Shown here: positions 52,851 to 61,343 of the stretch, piece by piece
Numbering within the stretch: position 1 is the first letter of the stretch
Layout of the letters: each line of letters opens with the position of its first letter
NCBI RefSeq assembly: GCF_014874095.1
Contig: NZ_JADBEB010000001.1
Coordinates: 186,001-250,000, forward strand
Reading direction: 5' to 3'
DNA from: Plantactinospora soyae
Lineage (GTDB): Bacteria; Actinomycetota; Actinomycetes; Mycobacteriales; Micromonosporaceae
DNA: 64,000 nucleotides
The notes under the pieces: generated by a model
Seen by the model: the letters and a program-made list of their open reading frames with translations, nothing else
Databases searched by the model: none
What the model was told of the DNA's origin: nothing
Program-made: the position numbers and the translations under genes

Positions 52851-53613
52851 CGGTCACGCCGGCCCGTTCCTCCAGCCGCTCGATCCGCGCGACGATCGGC
52901 TGGACCTCCCGGGCGACGGCGGCGGCCAACATGCTCGCGAGTTCCGTCGGCGTCCCGGCGGCACCGGCCGGCGGCTGGGCCTGTGCCTGGGCCCGCAGGT
53001 GAACGTAGCCGGCCAGCGCCGCCGCGACCGCCCGTCGGGTCAGCCGGAGTTCGGCTCCCCGGGACCGGAGCAACTGCCCGGCGACCCCGTCGGGCTCGGC
53101 GATCAACCCGAGCAGCAGGTGCTCACAGCCGACGTAGTTGTGGCCGAACGTGGTCGCCTCGGTGACCGCGAGTTCCAGCGCGTTGGCCGCCGGGCCGCTG
53201 AAGTGCTGGGACGGGCTGTCGGCGGCGACACCGGGTTCGGCCGCCGGCTGGCCGGCGAGGTCGCCGGCCAGCCGCTCGGTCTCGATCTCCTCCACCCGGA
53301 GCACGTGCAGGGCCAGGTTGCCGCCCTCGGCCAGGATGCCGTCGAGCAGGTGTGCCGTGCCGACACCCGCCGACCCGTCCGCCCGGGAACGCTCGATGCC
53401 GAGCCGGACCGCCGTCCGGGCTCTCGGCGTGAAGTGCGGCAGCCGGGCGAGCAGGTCGGCATCGTCGAGTTCACCGAGGGCGGTCTCCCGAATGGCGGTC
53501 ACCCGGCGTACGGCCTGTTCGAGCGCGCGTTGGCAGACCGCCGAGACCGGTACGCCGTAGGCCCGCACCGCCTCGGCCAGCTCGTCGGGCAGATAGACGT
53601 TGATCTTTGGCAT
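52840..53613 (-). CDS. ribbon-helix-helix DNA-binding protein with two Clp N-terminal repeats (ClpC2-like)
   Basis: The 257-residue protein starts with a ribbon-helix-helix segment (PKINVYLPDELAEAVRAYGVPVS) and continues with two Clp-N repeats: FTPRARTAVRLGIE near 60-120 and FGHNYVGCEHLLLGLIAEPDGVA near 150-215. It lacks ATPase modules. In M. tuberculosis the similar ClpC2 is reported to bind ClpC1-directed peptide antibiotics and to control its own gene. A palindrome over the promoter fits autorepression here. The ATG at 53613 is preceded by GGAGG. The C-terminal 60 residues end in a coiled-coil-like helix. Confidence 0.85.
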   Translation of the reverse strand: MPKINVYLPDELAEAVRAYGVPVSAVCQRALEQAVRRVTAIRETALGELDDADLLARLPHFTPRARTAVRLGIERSRADGSAGVGTAHLLDGILAEGGNLALHVLRVEEIETERLAGDLAGQPAAEPGVAADSPSQHFSGPAANALELAVTEATTFGHNYVGCEHLLLGLIAEPDGVAGQLLRSRGAELRLTRRAVAAALAGYVHLRAQAQAQPPAGAAGTPTELASMLAAAVAREVQPIVARIERLEERAGVTGED

Positions 53614-53652
53614 CACGGTCCTCCACGGCTCGATCCCAGCAGGAATACCTCC

Positions 53653-53673
53653 ACTATAACCCCGCTGGGGTTA
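53653..53673 (-). promoter_or_regulatory. promoter and operator of the Clp-N gene
   Basis: TATAGT (minus strand, 53653-53658) is a good -10 box. TAACCCC-GCT-GGGGTTA (53657-53673) is a perfect 7-bp-arm palindrome that overlaps it and extends into the spacer, an arrangement expected for autorepression by the ribbon-helix-helix domain. Confidence 0.7.
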
Positions 53674-53694
53674 TTGGGTACCCCCTAGGGCCGA

Positions 53695-54111
53695 TCAGCG
53701 CAGGTCCGCCTCGTCGTCGGCCACCGGACCGCCCAGTTCCCCGGTCCCGTACGGGTCGAGGACGCCCAGCACCCGCCGGCCCCAGCGCTCGTGTGCGGCC
53801 TGCCGGCTGACCCCCGCCGCCCGCGCGATCAGCTCCCAGGTCACCCCCCAGCGCCGTAGGCCGACGACGCTGGGCAGCGGGTCGACCCCGGCGGACAGGA
53901 TGATCCGGAAGTGCAGCAGTTGCGCCGCCACCTCACGCTGCCGACCCGCCTCGCCGTCCTGCTCCGCGAGCCACTCTGGACTTCCCGGCACGGGCCGCCC
54001 GCCGATCAGCAGGTCGGCCTGCCGACTCGCCTCGTTGACGGCGGCGTCGACGGACGCCGCGACGGCCCCGGCCACGTCGGTGGCGAGCGCGGTCTCCACG
54101 AATTGTTCCAT
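53695..54111 (-). CDS. small HTH protein of unknown function
   Basis: The 138-residue protein has a helix-turn-helix-like segment near the C-terminus (WELIARAAGVSRQAAHERWG) and helical N-terminal sequence (EQFVETALATDVAGAVAASVDAAV). I do not recognise a family. The ATG at 54111 lies 7 nt after TACCCT, so the mRNA is probably leaderless, and a 9-bp-arm inverted repeat covers its -35 to -10 region. The Clp-N gene is 81 nt downstream on the same strand; alaS is divergent. Confidence 0.75.
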   Translation of the reverse strand: MEQFVETALATDVAGAVAASVDAAVNEASRQADLLIGGRPVPGSPEWLAEQDGEAGRQREVAAQLLHFRIILSAGVDPLPSVVGLRRWGVTWELIARAAGVSRQAAHERWGRRVLGVLDPYGTGELGGPVADDEADLR

Positions 54112-54118
54112 GCTTGTC

Positions 54119-54159
54119 AGGGTAACCTTGACAAAATTCCCCGTCAAGGTTGGCTTGAC
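54119..54159 (-). promoter_or_regulatory. operator over the HTH gene promoter
   Basis: AACCTTGAC (54124-54132) and its complement GTCAAGGTT (54143-54151) are separated by 10 bp, and a third half-site GGCTTGAC lies at 54152-54159. On the minus strand CTTGAC (54143-54148) is a -35 box, 18 bp from the -10 box TACCCT (54119-54124). The dyad therefore covers the whole promoter. Confidence 0.7.
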
Positions 54160-54297
54160 AGCTCGCCGTCGTACCCAGGAAATTGCCTACCGCCGTCCGC
54201 CGGGCCGTGCGCTAAGGTCGTTCCACGGACCGGGGCCGAGCGACGCCGAGCAGCGGAGCGGGCCGCCAGGTTGGTCGAAACGATCGGGAGCGGGCGA

Positions 54298-54363
54298 ATG
54301 GCCACGGTAGGGCGGCGAGCTAGCCACGCCGAGCTGGGGAACGAGGACAGCGTCCTCGCCTGA
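54298..54363 (+). CDS. 21-codon leader ORF upstream of alaS
   Basis: ATG at 54298 with GGGAG upstream opens MATVGRRASHAELGNEDSVLA, stop at 54361-54363. Four of its 21 residues are Ala. Its 3' half lies inside the nested stem-loop at 54326-54385. A possible -10 box, TAAGGT, lies at about 54213-54218. Its role as an attenuator leader peptide is inference from position and structure. Confidence 0.45.
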   Translation: MATVGRRASHAELGNEDSVLA

Positions 54364-54385
54364 CCCCCTCGGCCCAGCTCGGCGT
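54326..54385 (+). promoter_or_regulatory. nested stem-loop in the alaS leader
   Basis: ACGCCGAGCTGGG (54326-54338) pairs perfectly with CCCAGCTCGGCGT (54373-54385), 13 bp; inside it CGAGGAC-AGC-GTCCTCG (54342-54358) forms a second 7-bp hairpin. The leader ORF runs through the left arm and inner hairpin and stops between the inner hairpin and the right arm. A ribosome stalled early in the ORF would change the fold. No T-box motif is visible. The rest of the 404-nt gap up to 54515 holds no gene. Confidence 0.65.
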
Positions 54386-54515
54386 ACGCCATTAGGCCCG
54401 CCCATCCGTCTACCGCGCGAACGAGCTCTGGACGGACACCGCGAGGACCCGGCACGACCATCGGCCGTGCGGGTTCCGGTGCGCGTTCGCCACCCCGCCC
54501 GACAAGGCCAGTGCC

Positions 54516-57182
54516 ATGCGATCTTCCGACATCCGCCGGACCTTCCTCGACTACTTCACCGACCGCGGCCACACCCGTACGCCGTCCAGCCCGCTGATCC
54601 CCGATGACCCGGGGCTGCTGCTCACCATCGCCGGGATGAACCAGTTCAAGCCGTACTACCTCGGCGAGCGCCAGCCGCCGCAACCGCGCCTGACCAGCGT
54701 GCAGAAGTGTGTCCGTACCTCCGACATCGACAACGTCGGGCGGACCACCCGGCACGCCACCTTCTTCGAGATGCTCGGCAACTTCTCGTTCGACGACTAC
54801 TTCAAGGCCGACACCATCGCGTACGCCTGGGAGCTGTTCACCCGGCACTATCAGCTCGACCCCGACCGGATCTGGATCACGGTCTTCTCCGACGACGACG
54901 AGTCGGTACGACTGTGGCGCCGGATCGGCGTCCCGGAGTCCCGGATCCAGCGACTCGGGATGCGGGACAACTACTGGTCGATGGGCGTACCCGGCCCGTC
55001 CGGCCCGTCCTCCGAACTCTGCTACGACCGTGGTCCGAAGTTCGGCCCCGAGGGCGGTCCGGCGGTGAACGACGAGCGGTACGTCGAACTCTGGAACCTG
55101 GTGTTCATGCAGCACCTGCGGGGCGAGGGCGACGGCAAGGAGGACTTCCCGATCCTCGGTGACCTGCCCACCCGCAACATCGACACCGGGCTCGGCCTCG
55201 ACCGGCTCGCCGCGATCCTCCAGGGCGTCGACACGATCTGCGAGACCGACCTGCTCGCGCCGACCCTCGACGTCGCCCAGGAACTCGCCGGACGGCAGTT
55301 CCCCGGTCACGACGGCAGCCCGGAGTCGGTGTCCTTCCAGGTCGTCACCGAGCACGCCCGGTCCGCCGCGTTCCTGCTCGCCGACGGCGTACTACCCGGC
55401 AACGAGGGGCGTGGCTACGTGCTGCGCCGGCTGCTGCGCCGGGTGGTCCGGCACGCGCGCACCCTCGGCATCGAGACGCCGGTGCTGGCGGCGGTGACCG
55501 GCAGCGTGGTGGAGAACCTCGGCGGAACCTGGCCCGAACTCGTCGCCGGACGCGCGCTCATCGAGGCGGTCACCACGCACGAGGAGGAGAGCTTCGGCGG
55601 CACCCTGCGCCAGGGCGGGCGCCTGCTCGACGCGGCGATCGGTCGGGTCCGCGGCACCGACACGACCCGGCTGTCCGGCGAGACGGCGTTCGAACTGCAC
55701 GACACGTACGGCTTCCCGATCGACCTCACCATCGACGCGGCGCGGGCGGCCGGGCTCACCGTCGACGAGGAGCGGTACGCGGTGCTGCTGGACGAACAGC
55801 GCCGCCGGGCCAGGGGCGGTGGCCGGGGCCGGACGGCGGACCAGGAACGCCGCCTGGACACCTACCGGCGGTTGCTGACCCGGCACGGGCGTACCGACTT
55901 CGCCGGCTACACCGGGACCCTCGTCGAGACCGAACTCCTCGCCGTACTGCGGGACGGCCGGCCGGTGGAGACGGCAGGCGTCGGCGACCGGGTTGAACTG
56001 GTACTCGGCCGCAGCCCGTTCTACGCCGAGTCCGGTGGACAGGTGGGCGACCACGGCAGCGTCCGCACCGCCGACGGAACGATCGTCGAGATCACCGACA
56101 CCCGGTACGGGGTCGACGGTCTCCACGTACACGAGGGTCTGGTGCGGGACGGTGAGGTCCGGCCCGGCCTGCGGGTCGAGGCCGGGGTCGACGGCGAGCG
56201 GCGGGCGGCCGTCGCCCGGTCCCACTCGGCCACCCACGTGCTGCACGCCATGCTGCGGCGGGTGCTGGGCGGCCACGCCCGGCAGCAGGGCTCCCTCGTC
56301 GCCCCCGGACGGCTGCGGTTCGACTTCGCCCACTTCTCCCCGGTCGACGAATCCGCACTCGACGTCATCGGCACCCTGGTCAACGACTACCTGCTGGACG
56401 ATCCCGAGGTACGGGTCTGGCAGGCGAGCCGGGCCGAGGCCGAGGCGGCGGGCGCGACCGCCTTCTTCGGCGACCGGTACGGCGAGCAGGTCCGGATCGT
56501 CGACATCGGCGACGCCTCCCGGGAGCTGTGCGGTGGCACCCACGTCGGGCACGGTACCCAGGCCGGACCGGTCCGGATCGTCGGCGAATCCTCCGTCGGC
56601 GCCGGACTCCGCCGGATCGAGGCGCTCACCGGCCGGGACGCGCTCCGGTACGCCGACACCGAACGGCGGCTGCTCGCCGAGGTCGGTCGGCTCGTCGGTG
56701 CCCGACCGGACAACCTGCTCGTCACCCTCGCCCGGCGACTCGACGCGCTGGCCGAGGCGGAGGAGGCGCTACGCCGACACCGCCGGCACGAACTCGACAC
56801 GATCGCCGGATCGCTGCTCGGACTCCGTCGGGCGGTCGGCACCGGCTGGCTGGTCAGCGCGCTCCGCGACGACCTGACCGGGCCCGAACTGCGGTCGGTC
56901 GTGCTCGACGTCCTGGCGCGCTGCCCGGTCGACGAGCCGACGGTCGTCGTACTCGCGGTCGCGGGCGAGGGGAAGGCGCAGCTCGTCGCCGGGCTCAGTT
57001 CCGCGTCGCTGAACCGGGGCGGCCGGGCCCGGGACGTACTCGTCGAGGCGGGTCGGGTGATCGGCGGCGGGGCCGGCGGCACCGGCAACCTGGCCAGTGC
57101 GGGCGGCCGGCACACCCACCGCATCCACGAGGCCCTGACCCAGGCCGAATCCGCGGCCGGAGAACTCCTGACCCGGCCCTGA
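54516..57182 (+). CDS. alaS: alanine--tRNA ligase (likely second copy)
   Basis: AlaRS charges tRNA-Ala and edits mischarged Ser and Gly. The 888-residue protein is complete: class II core (TSVQKCVRTSDIDNVG, ATFFEMLGNFSFDDYFK, RNIDTGLGLDRLAAILQ), editing domain with zinc ligands HSATH and CGGTH, and the C-terminal C-Ala domain with a Gly-rich end (GGGAGGTGNLASAGG). The usual neighbours of the housekeeping actinobacterial alaS (ruvX, mltG, aroE) are absent, so this is probably a duplicate, perhaps for stress or antibiotic resistance. The leader has a structured short ORF. ATG 54516 has only a weak AAGG upstream. Confidence 0.93.
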   Translation: MRSSDIRRTFLDYFTDRGHTRTPSSPLIPDDPGLLLTIAGMNQFKPYYLGERQPPQPRLTSVQKCVRTSDIDNVGRTTRHATFFEMLGNFSFDDYFKADTIAYAWELFTRHYQLDPDRIWITVFSDDDESVRLWRRIGVPESRIQRLGMRDNYWSMGVPGPSGPSSELCYDRGPKFGPEGGPAVNDERYVELWNLVFMQHLRGEGDGKEDFPILGDLPTRNIDTGLGLDRLAAILQGVDTICETDLLAPTLDVAQELAGRQFPGHDGSPESVSFQVVTEHARSAAFLLADGVLPGNEGRGYVLRRLLRRVVRHARTLGIETPVLAAVTGSVVENLGGTWPELVAGRALIEAVTTHEEESFGGTLRQGGRLLDAAIGRVRGTDTTRLSGETAFELHDTYGFPIDLTIDAARAAGLTVDEERYAVLLDEQRRRARGGGRGRTADQERRLDTYRRLLTRHGRTDFAGYTGTLVETELLAVLRDGRPVETAGVGDRVELVLGRSPFYAESGGQVGDHGSVRTADGTIVEITDTRYGVDGLHVHEGLVRDGEVRPGLRVEAGVDGERRAAVARSHSATHVLHAMLRRVLGGHARQQGSLVAPGRLRFDFAHFSPVDESALDVIGTLVNDYLLDDPEVRVWQASRAEAEAAGATAFFGDRYGEQVRIVDIGDASRELCGGTHVGHGTQAGPVRIVGESSVGAGLRRIEALTGRDALRYADTERRLLAEVGRLVGARPDNLLVTLARRLDALAEAEEALRRHRRHELDTIAGSLLGLRRAVGTGWLVSALRDDLTGPELRSVVLDVLARCPVDEPTVVVLAVAGEGKAQLVAGLSSASLNRGGRARDVLVEAGRVIGGGAGGTGNLASAGGRHTHRIHEALTQAESAAGELLTRP

Positions 57183-57194
57183 CGCGGCCACGAT

Positions 57195-57232
57195 CACGTG
57201 AAGTCCGGCCGACCGGAGCCGGACTTCACGTG
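57195..57232. terminator. bidirectional terminator, 15-bp stem
   Basis: CACGTGAAGTCCGGC (57195-57209) and its exact complement (57218-57232) with an 8-nt loop separate the convergent alaS and ABC permease genes. Confidence 0.88.
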
Positions 57233-57266
57233 GTCGGTGGACTCCGGGCCGCCGCCCGGGTGGCGT

Positions 57267-58889
57267 TCAGCGGCGGGCGTGCCGGAGGGTGGTGACCAGG
57301 AAGGCGACGCCGAGCAGGGCCAGGGCGAGGGTGCCCACCAGGAGTGGCGCGGGCCCGACGGGGCGGTTGTCGACGCGTACCGCGCCCATGAAGTCGAGCG
57401 CGGCGATGCCGTTCAGCACCACGTACCAGAGCGCGAGGTAGCCGGCCTGGAAGAGCCGGTGGGTACGGCTCGACACCCCGGCCGCCAGCGCCAGCGCGGG
57501 TACGAAGAGCAGTCCGGCTGCCCACGCCGCCAGCCCGGCGGTGTCCTGGGCGAGCAGCATCCGGAGCATCGGCACGAGCCCGGTCAGCCCGGCGATGGCC
57601 ACCCCGGCCCCCCATTCCGCCAGCATCCGCCGTCGGGCTCCGGGATAGGCGCCGAGCAGGGCGTCCACCCCGTACTCGTGGCGTTGGGTGCCCAGCCGGG
57701 ACCAGAGCAGGACCGGCCAGATCCAGGCCAGCGGCAGGACCACCGCCGGTACGGCCGCGATCGGCGCGACCATCCCGGCCGCGCCGAGCAGTGCGGCGCC
57801 GAGCCACCACCACCGTGACCCGGACCGGCGCAGTACCCGCACCTCTCCGCCGAGAAGTCGACCGAACCCGCCCACGGCGGCGGGTTCCCGACCGTGGGGC
57901 ACGTCCCGCGAGGGGGCCAACCAGGACGGCACCGCCGCGACCCTCGACGTCCGGGGCACCGCCACCGCCAGCGGGCCGGGCACACCCACCGCCAGCGGGC
58001 CGGCCGCCCCGGCGGCGGGGCGCAGTCGGGTACGCGCCGGATCGAACCGGCCGAACCACAGCACCGGCAGCACCGCTATCCCGGCCGCGACCAGTACCAG
58101 CAGCAGTCGCTGCGCGACGAACCCGCCGTCGGGCTCCAGGCCGGACCACTCGAACGTCCGCAGTGGATGGTCGAGGTACATCAGTCCCAGGCTGAACTCC
58201 CCGTTCTCCGACCCGGTCCGTGCGGCGGCGAGATCGGCACGCAGGGACCGGGCCACCCACTGCACACCGAGGCCGCCCAGCGGGGCGTCCGGCCCCTGAC
58301 CGACGATCATCCCGACCATGGCCGCGAAGAACCAGACGATGTTGCCGAAGCCGCCGCGCAGCGGGCGTACCGAGTCGAACAGCAGCGCGATCGCGGCGGT
58401 CACCGCCAGCACGGGCACGGCGAGCAGGCCGAACGGCATCAGCAACGCGACCGGGTCCACCGCACGGACCTCGCCCCGGGCGAGCTGCATCACCAGTCCG
58501 GTCGCCGCGAGCACTCCCGCCATCGAGGTCAGCACCAGAAAATTGCTGAGGAACTTGCCGAACAGGTAGCCGGAGCCGCGCAGCGGGGTCGCGGCGAGAA
58601 GTTGGCCCACGCCGGTGCGCTCGTCCCGGGCGACGGTGCCGCGTACCACGTAGAAGCCGGTGACCGCCAACCAGAGCGCCCCGGCCAGCGCGGTCACCAT
58701 GCCGACGTAGGCGCTGTTGTAGACGCTCCGGTACTCGCCGGTGTTCACGACCACCCAACGCGCGTCGACCTCCGGCACCGCCAGGTAGCCCAGGCCGACG
58801 GCGGCCGCCAGCACCACCGCGTACGCCGGTCGGCGTACCCGCTCCCGGAAGTCGGCCACGGCGATGGCGACCGGTGCACGTACCGTCAT
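57267..58889 (-). CDS. ABC-2 type transporter permease
   Basis: The 540-residue protein has about twelve membrane helices in two halves, with a conserved cytosolic segment RDERTGVGQLLAATPLRGSGYLFGKFLSNF typical of ABC-2 permeases and a second, similar segment (RRHEYGVDALLGAYPGARRRML in outline). A large outer loop follows the second helix. The ATG at 58889 overlaps the ATPase stop (ATGA), so the two genes form an operon. The cargo is unknown; the divergent two-component system suggests an envelope-stress or antibiotic role. Confidence 0.87.
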   Translation of the reverse strand: MTVRAPVAIAVADFRERVRRPAYAVVLAAAVGLGYLAVPEVDARWVVVNTGEYRSVYNSAYVGMVTALAGALWLAVTGFYVVRGTVARDERTGVGQLLAATPLRGSGYLFGKFLSNFLVLTSMAGVLAATGLVMQLARGEVRAVDPVALLMPFGLLAVPVLAVTAAIALLFDSVRPLRGGFGNIVWFFAAMVGMIVGQGPDAPLGGLGVQWVARSLRADLAAARTGSENGEFSLGLMYLDHPLRTFEWSGLEPDGGFVAQRLLLVLVAAGIAVLPVLWFGRFDPARTRLRPAAGAAGPLAVGVPGPLAVAVPRTSRVAAVPSWLAPSRDVPHGREPAAVGGFGRLLGGEVRVLRRSGSRWWWLGAALLGAAGMVAPIAAVPAVVLPLAWIWPVLLWSRLGTQRHEYGVDALLGAYPGARRRMLAEWGAGVAIAGLTGLVPMLRMLLAQDTAGLAAWAAGLLFVPALALAAGVSSRTHRLFQAGYLALWYVVLNGIAALDFMGAVRVDNRPVGPAPLLVGTLALALLGVAFLVTTLRHARR

Positions 58890-59779
58890 CGGGACACCGT
58901 CCACGGCGCACCACCGGTCGGCTGGTGGATCGCGTCGAGATAGGCGTCCTCCAGATCGGGCGGCACCACACTGGCACCCGGGCCGGGTGAGTCCGGCGCC
59001 AGCACCCGGACCCGTACCCCGGACGGCGTCCGCACCATCCGGCTGACCACGTGCCGCGCCTGGATCCGGGCGACCTCGGCGGGATCGATCAGCAGTTCCC
59101 ACACCCGTCCCGCACTCGCCCGGAGCAGTTCCTCCGGGCTGCCCCGGCGGCGGATCCGCCCCTGGGCGACGATGGCGATGTCGGCGGCCACCGACTCGAC
59201 GTCCGAGACGATGTGCGTGGAGAGTACGACCACCCGGTCGGTCGCCAGCTCGCCGAGCAGGTTACGGAACCGCACCCGCTCCTCGGGGTCCAGTCCGGCG
59301 GTCGGCTCGTCGACGATCAGCACCCGTGGATCGGCCAGCAGGGTCTGGGCGATGCCGACCCGGCGCAGCATTCCGCCGGAATACTTCCCCAACGGCCGTT
59401 TTCCGGCCCCGGTCAGGTTGACCAGCTCCAGCAGCTCGTCGATCCGGGCCCGGCTGGTCCGCGCCGACAGCCCCTTGGCGGCGGCGAGACAGCCCAGGAA
59501 CTCCCGGGCCGTCAGGTTCGGATAGACCCCGAAGTCCTGCGGCAGGTAGCCGAGACACCGTCGCAGCGGGTCCGGTCGGGCCAGTACGTCGACGCCGTCG
59601 AACGTGACCTGCCCGCTGCTCGGCCGGGTCACGGTGGCGGCGATCCGGATCAGCGAGGACTTGCCCGCCCCGTTCGGCCCCAGCAATCCCAGCACGCCGG
59701 CGCCGAGTCGCAGCGTCACTCCGTCGACCGCCCGATGGCCGCCCCGGTAGATCTTCACGATGTCGCGCAGTTCGAACAC
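58886..59779 (-). CDS. ABC transporter ATP-binding protein
   Basis: The 297-residue ATPase has Walker A GPNGAGKSS, the Q-loop in LPQDFG, the signature YSGGMLRR, Walker B VLIVDEPTAGLD and the switch His in STHIVSDVE. The C-terminal 80 residues form the extra domain seen in exporters such as the CcmA/DrrA group. The GTG at 59779 has GGGAGCGGGG upstream and is followed by the family N-terminus (FELRDIVKIY); the long upstream frame is rejected. It is coupled to the permease and divergent from the sensor kinase. Confidence 0.93.
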   Translation of the reverse strand: MFELRDIVKIYRGGHRAVDGVTLRLGAGVLGLLGPNGAGKSSLIRIAATVTRPSSGQVTFDGVDVLARPDPLRRCLGYLPQDFGVYPNLTAREFLGCLAAAKGLSARTSRARIDELLELVNLTGAGKRPLGKYSGGMLRRVGIAQTLLADPRVLIVDEPTAGLDPEERVRFRNLLGELATDRVVVLSTHIVSDVESVAADIAIVAQGRIRRRGSPEELLRASAGRVWELLIDPAEVARIQARHVVSRMVRTPSGVRVRVLAPDSPGPGASVVPPDLEDAYLDAIHQPTGGAPWTVSR

Positions 59780-60005
59780 GTCCCCGCTCCCCCATTCTTT
59801 CGGCCCCGGTCCGGACCGGCTTCCGGGCTCGGTCCCGGCGATCCGGACCGGGGTCCGGGCTCGGTTCCCGGCCGGACGAGCAGAGCATCGGCACCGGCTG
59901 GCGGGCACGGGGTGCAGGCACCGGAATCGGGGTAGGGCTGGGCATACCTCAGGACTATCTCCAGCCGGATGGGCCGGACCCAATGGGCCGGTTAGCGTGG
60001 TGACC

Positions 60006-61343
60006 GTGTCCCGGCGAAACCCTCGTACGCTGCTGGAATCGGTGACCCGACGCCGGTTTCTGCTGACCGGCTGGCCCTGGCGGGCGCTGGCGTACCTGCT
60101 GACCACCCCGCCGGTCGCGCTCGCCTGCGCGGTGCCGCTCGGGCTGCTGGGGCTGCCGTGGCTGTTCCTGCTGAGCCGGGGCACCGGGCTGGCCCGGCTG
60201 CCACTCGGCGTGCTGGCGTTCCTGCTGCTGCTCGGGGCCGTACTGCTCGGCGGGTTCGGGCCGCTGCTCGCGGTGCCGTTGGGCGGGCTGGAGCGGGCCC
60301 GGCTGCGGCTGGTCGACTCCCGCCCGGTCGCCGCCGGACACCGCACGCCGCCCGCCCGGGACCCGTGGTCCTGGTTCCGGACCCGTTACACCGAGCCGGC
60401 CACCTGGTTGGCGCTCGGCTACGCCGCCCTGTTGGCGACGGTGCTGCTGGTCCTCTCCGGCGCCGCCCTGGCGCTGCTGCTCCTGGTCGGTGTGCTCATC
60501 GCCGCTCCGCTGCTGGTGGTGAGCGGCGAGGGCGCGGTCTCCATCGGCGTTACCCAGGTCGCCACGGTCGGGGAGGCGCTGCCGTACACGCTGCTCGGAC
60601 TGGTGCTGCTGGTCGTCGTGCCGTACCCGATGGCGTTGCTGGCCGGCACGCACGGCCTGCTGGCCCGGACGCTGCTGGCGGGCGGTACGCACGCGCGGCT
60701 GCGCACCGAACTGGTCGAGGTCTCCCGGTCCCGGGCCCGGCTGGTGGACGCCTTCGAGGCCGAGCGCCGCCGGATCGAGCGTGACCTGCACGACGGGGCC
60801 CAGCAACGGCTGGTCAGCCTCACCCTGCAACTCGGACTGGCCCGGGTGGAGATCCCCGCCGACTCCCCCGGTGCGGCGGCGGTGGCGGACGCCCACGAGC
60901 AGGCCAAGGTGTTCATGATGGAGCTGCGGGAGCTGATCCGGAACATCCATCCGAAGGTGCTCACCGATCGCGGCCTGCCGGCGGCGGTACGCGACCTGGC
61001 CGACCAGTCGGCGGTGCCGGTGACCGTCGACGCCGAGTTGCCCGGCCGGCTGCCGAACGCGGTGGAGGCGACGGCGTACTTCGTCGTCGCGGAGGCGCTG
61101 ACCAACATCGCCAAGCACAGCGGCGGCACCGCCGCGCGGGTCTGGGCACGCCAGCGGGACGACCTGCTGACTCTGGAGGTCCGCGACGACGGGCGGGGCG
61201 GCGCCGATCCGGGCCGGGGCACCGGGTTGACCGGGTTGGCGGACCGGGTCGCGGTGATCGACGGCAGAATGCTGTTGTCCAGCCCGCCGGGCGGGCCGAC
61301 CCTGCTACGCGTGGAGCTGCCGTGCAGCCGCAACGACCCGTGA
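60006..61343 (+). CDS. sensor histidine kinase (HisKA_3 type)
   Basis: The 445-residue kinase has an N-terminal membrane domain of about six helices (residues 20-230), then the HisKA_3 dimerisation domain with the phospho-acceptor His in RDLHDGAQQRLVSLTLQLGL and an ATPase domain with N-box EALTNIAKHSGG and G-box DDGRGGADPGRGTGLTGL. The start is set at the GTG 60006 because TAGCGT (59993-59998) lies 7 nt before it; GTGs at 59997 and 60000 are in frame but too close to the -10 box. It is coupled to the response regulator and divergent from the ABC transporter. Confidence 0.92.
   Translation: MSRRNPRTLLESVTRRRFLLTGWPWRALAYLLTTPPVALACAVPLGLLGLPWLFLLSRGTGLARLPLGVLAFLLLLGAVLLGGFGPLLAVPLGGLERARLRLVDSRPVAAGHRTPPARDPWSWFRTRYTEPATWLALGYAALLATVLLVLSGAALALLLLVGVLIAAPLLVVSGEGAVSIGVTQVATVGEALPYTLLGLVLLVVVPYPMALLAGTHGLLARTLLAGGTHARLRTELVEVSRSRARLVDAFEAERRRIERDLHDGAQQRLVSLTLQLGLARVEIPADSPGAAAVADAHEQAKVFMMELRELIRNIHPKVLTDRGLPAAVRDLADQSAVPVTVDAELPGRLPNAVEATAYFVVAEALTNIAKHSGGTAARVWARQRDDLLTLEVRDDGRGGADPGRGTGLTGLADRVAVIDGRMLLSSPPGGPTLLRVELPCSRNDP

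Noticed and set aside
54386-54515. T-box riboswitch before alaS
   Set aside because: The sequence TACCGCG at about 54412 resembles part of a T-box bulge, but the conserved TGGNACC context and the specifier stem are missing.
59780-60346. N-terminal extension of the ABC ATPase to 60346
   Set aside because: It is antisense to the sensor kinase start; the ATPase family N-terminus begins at the GTG 59779 behind a strong ribosome site.
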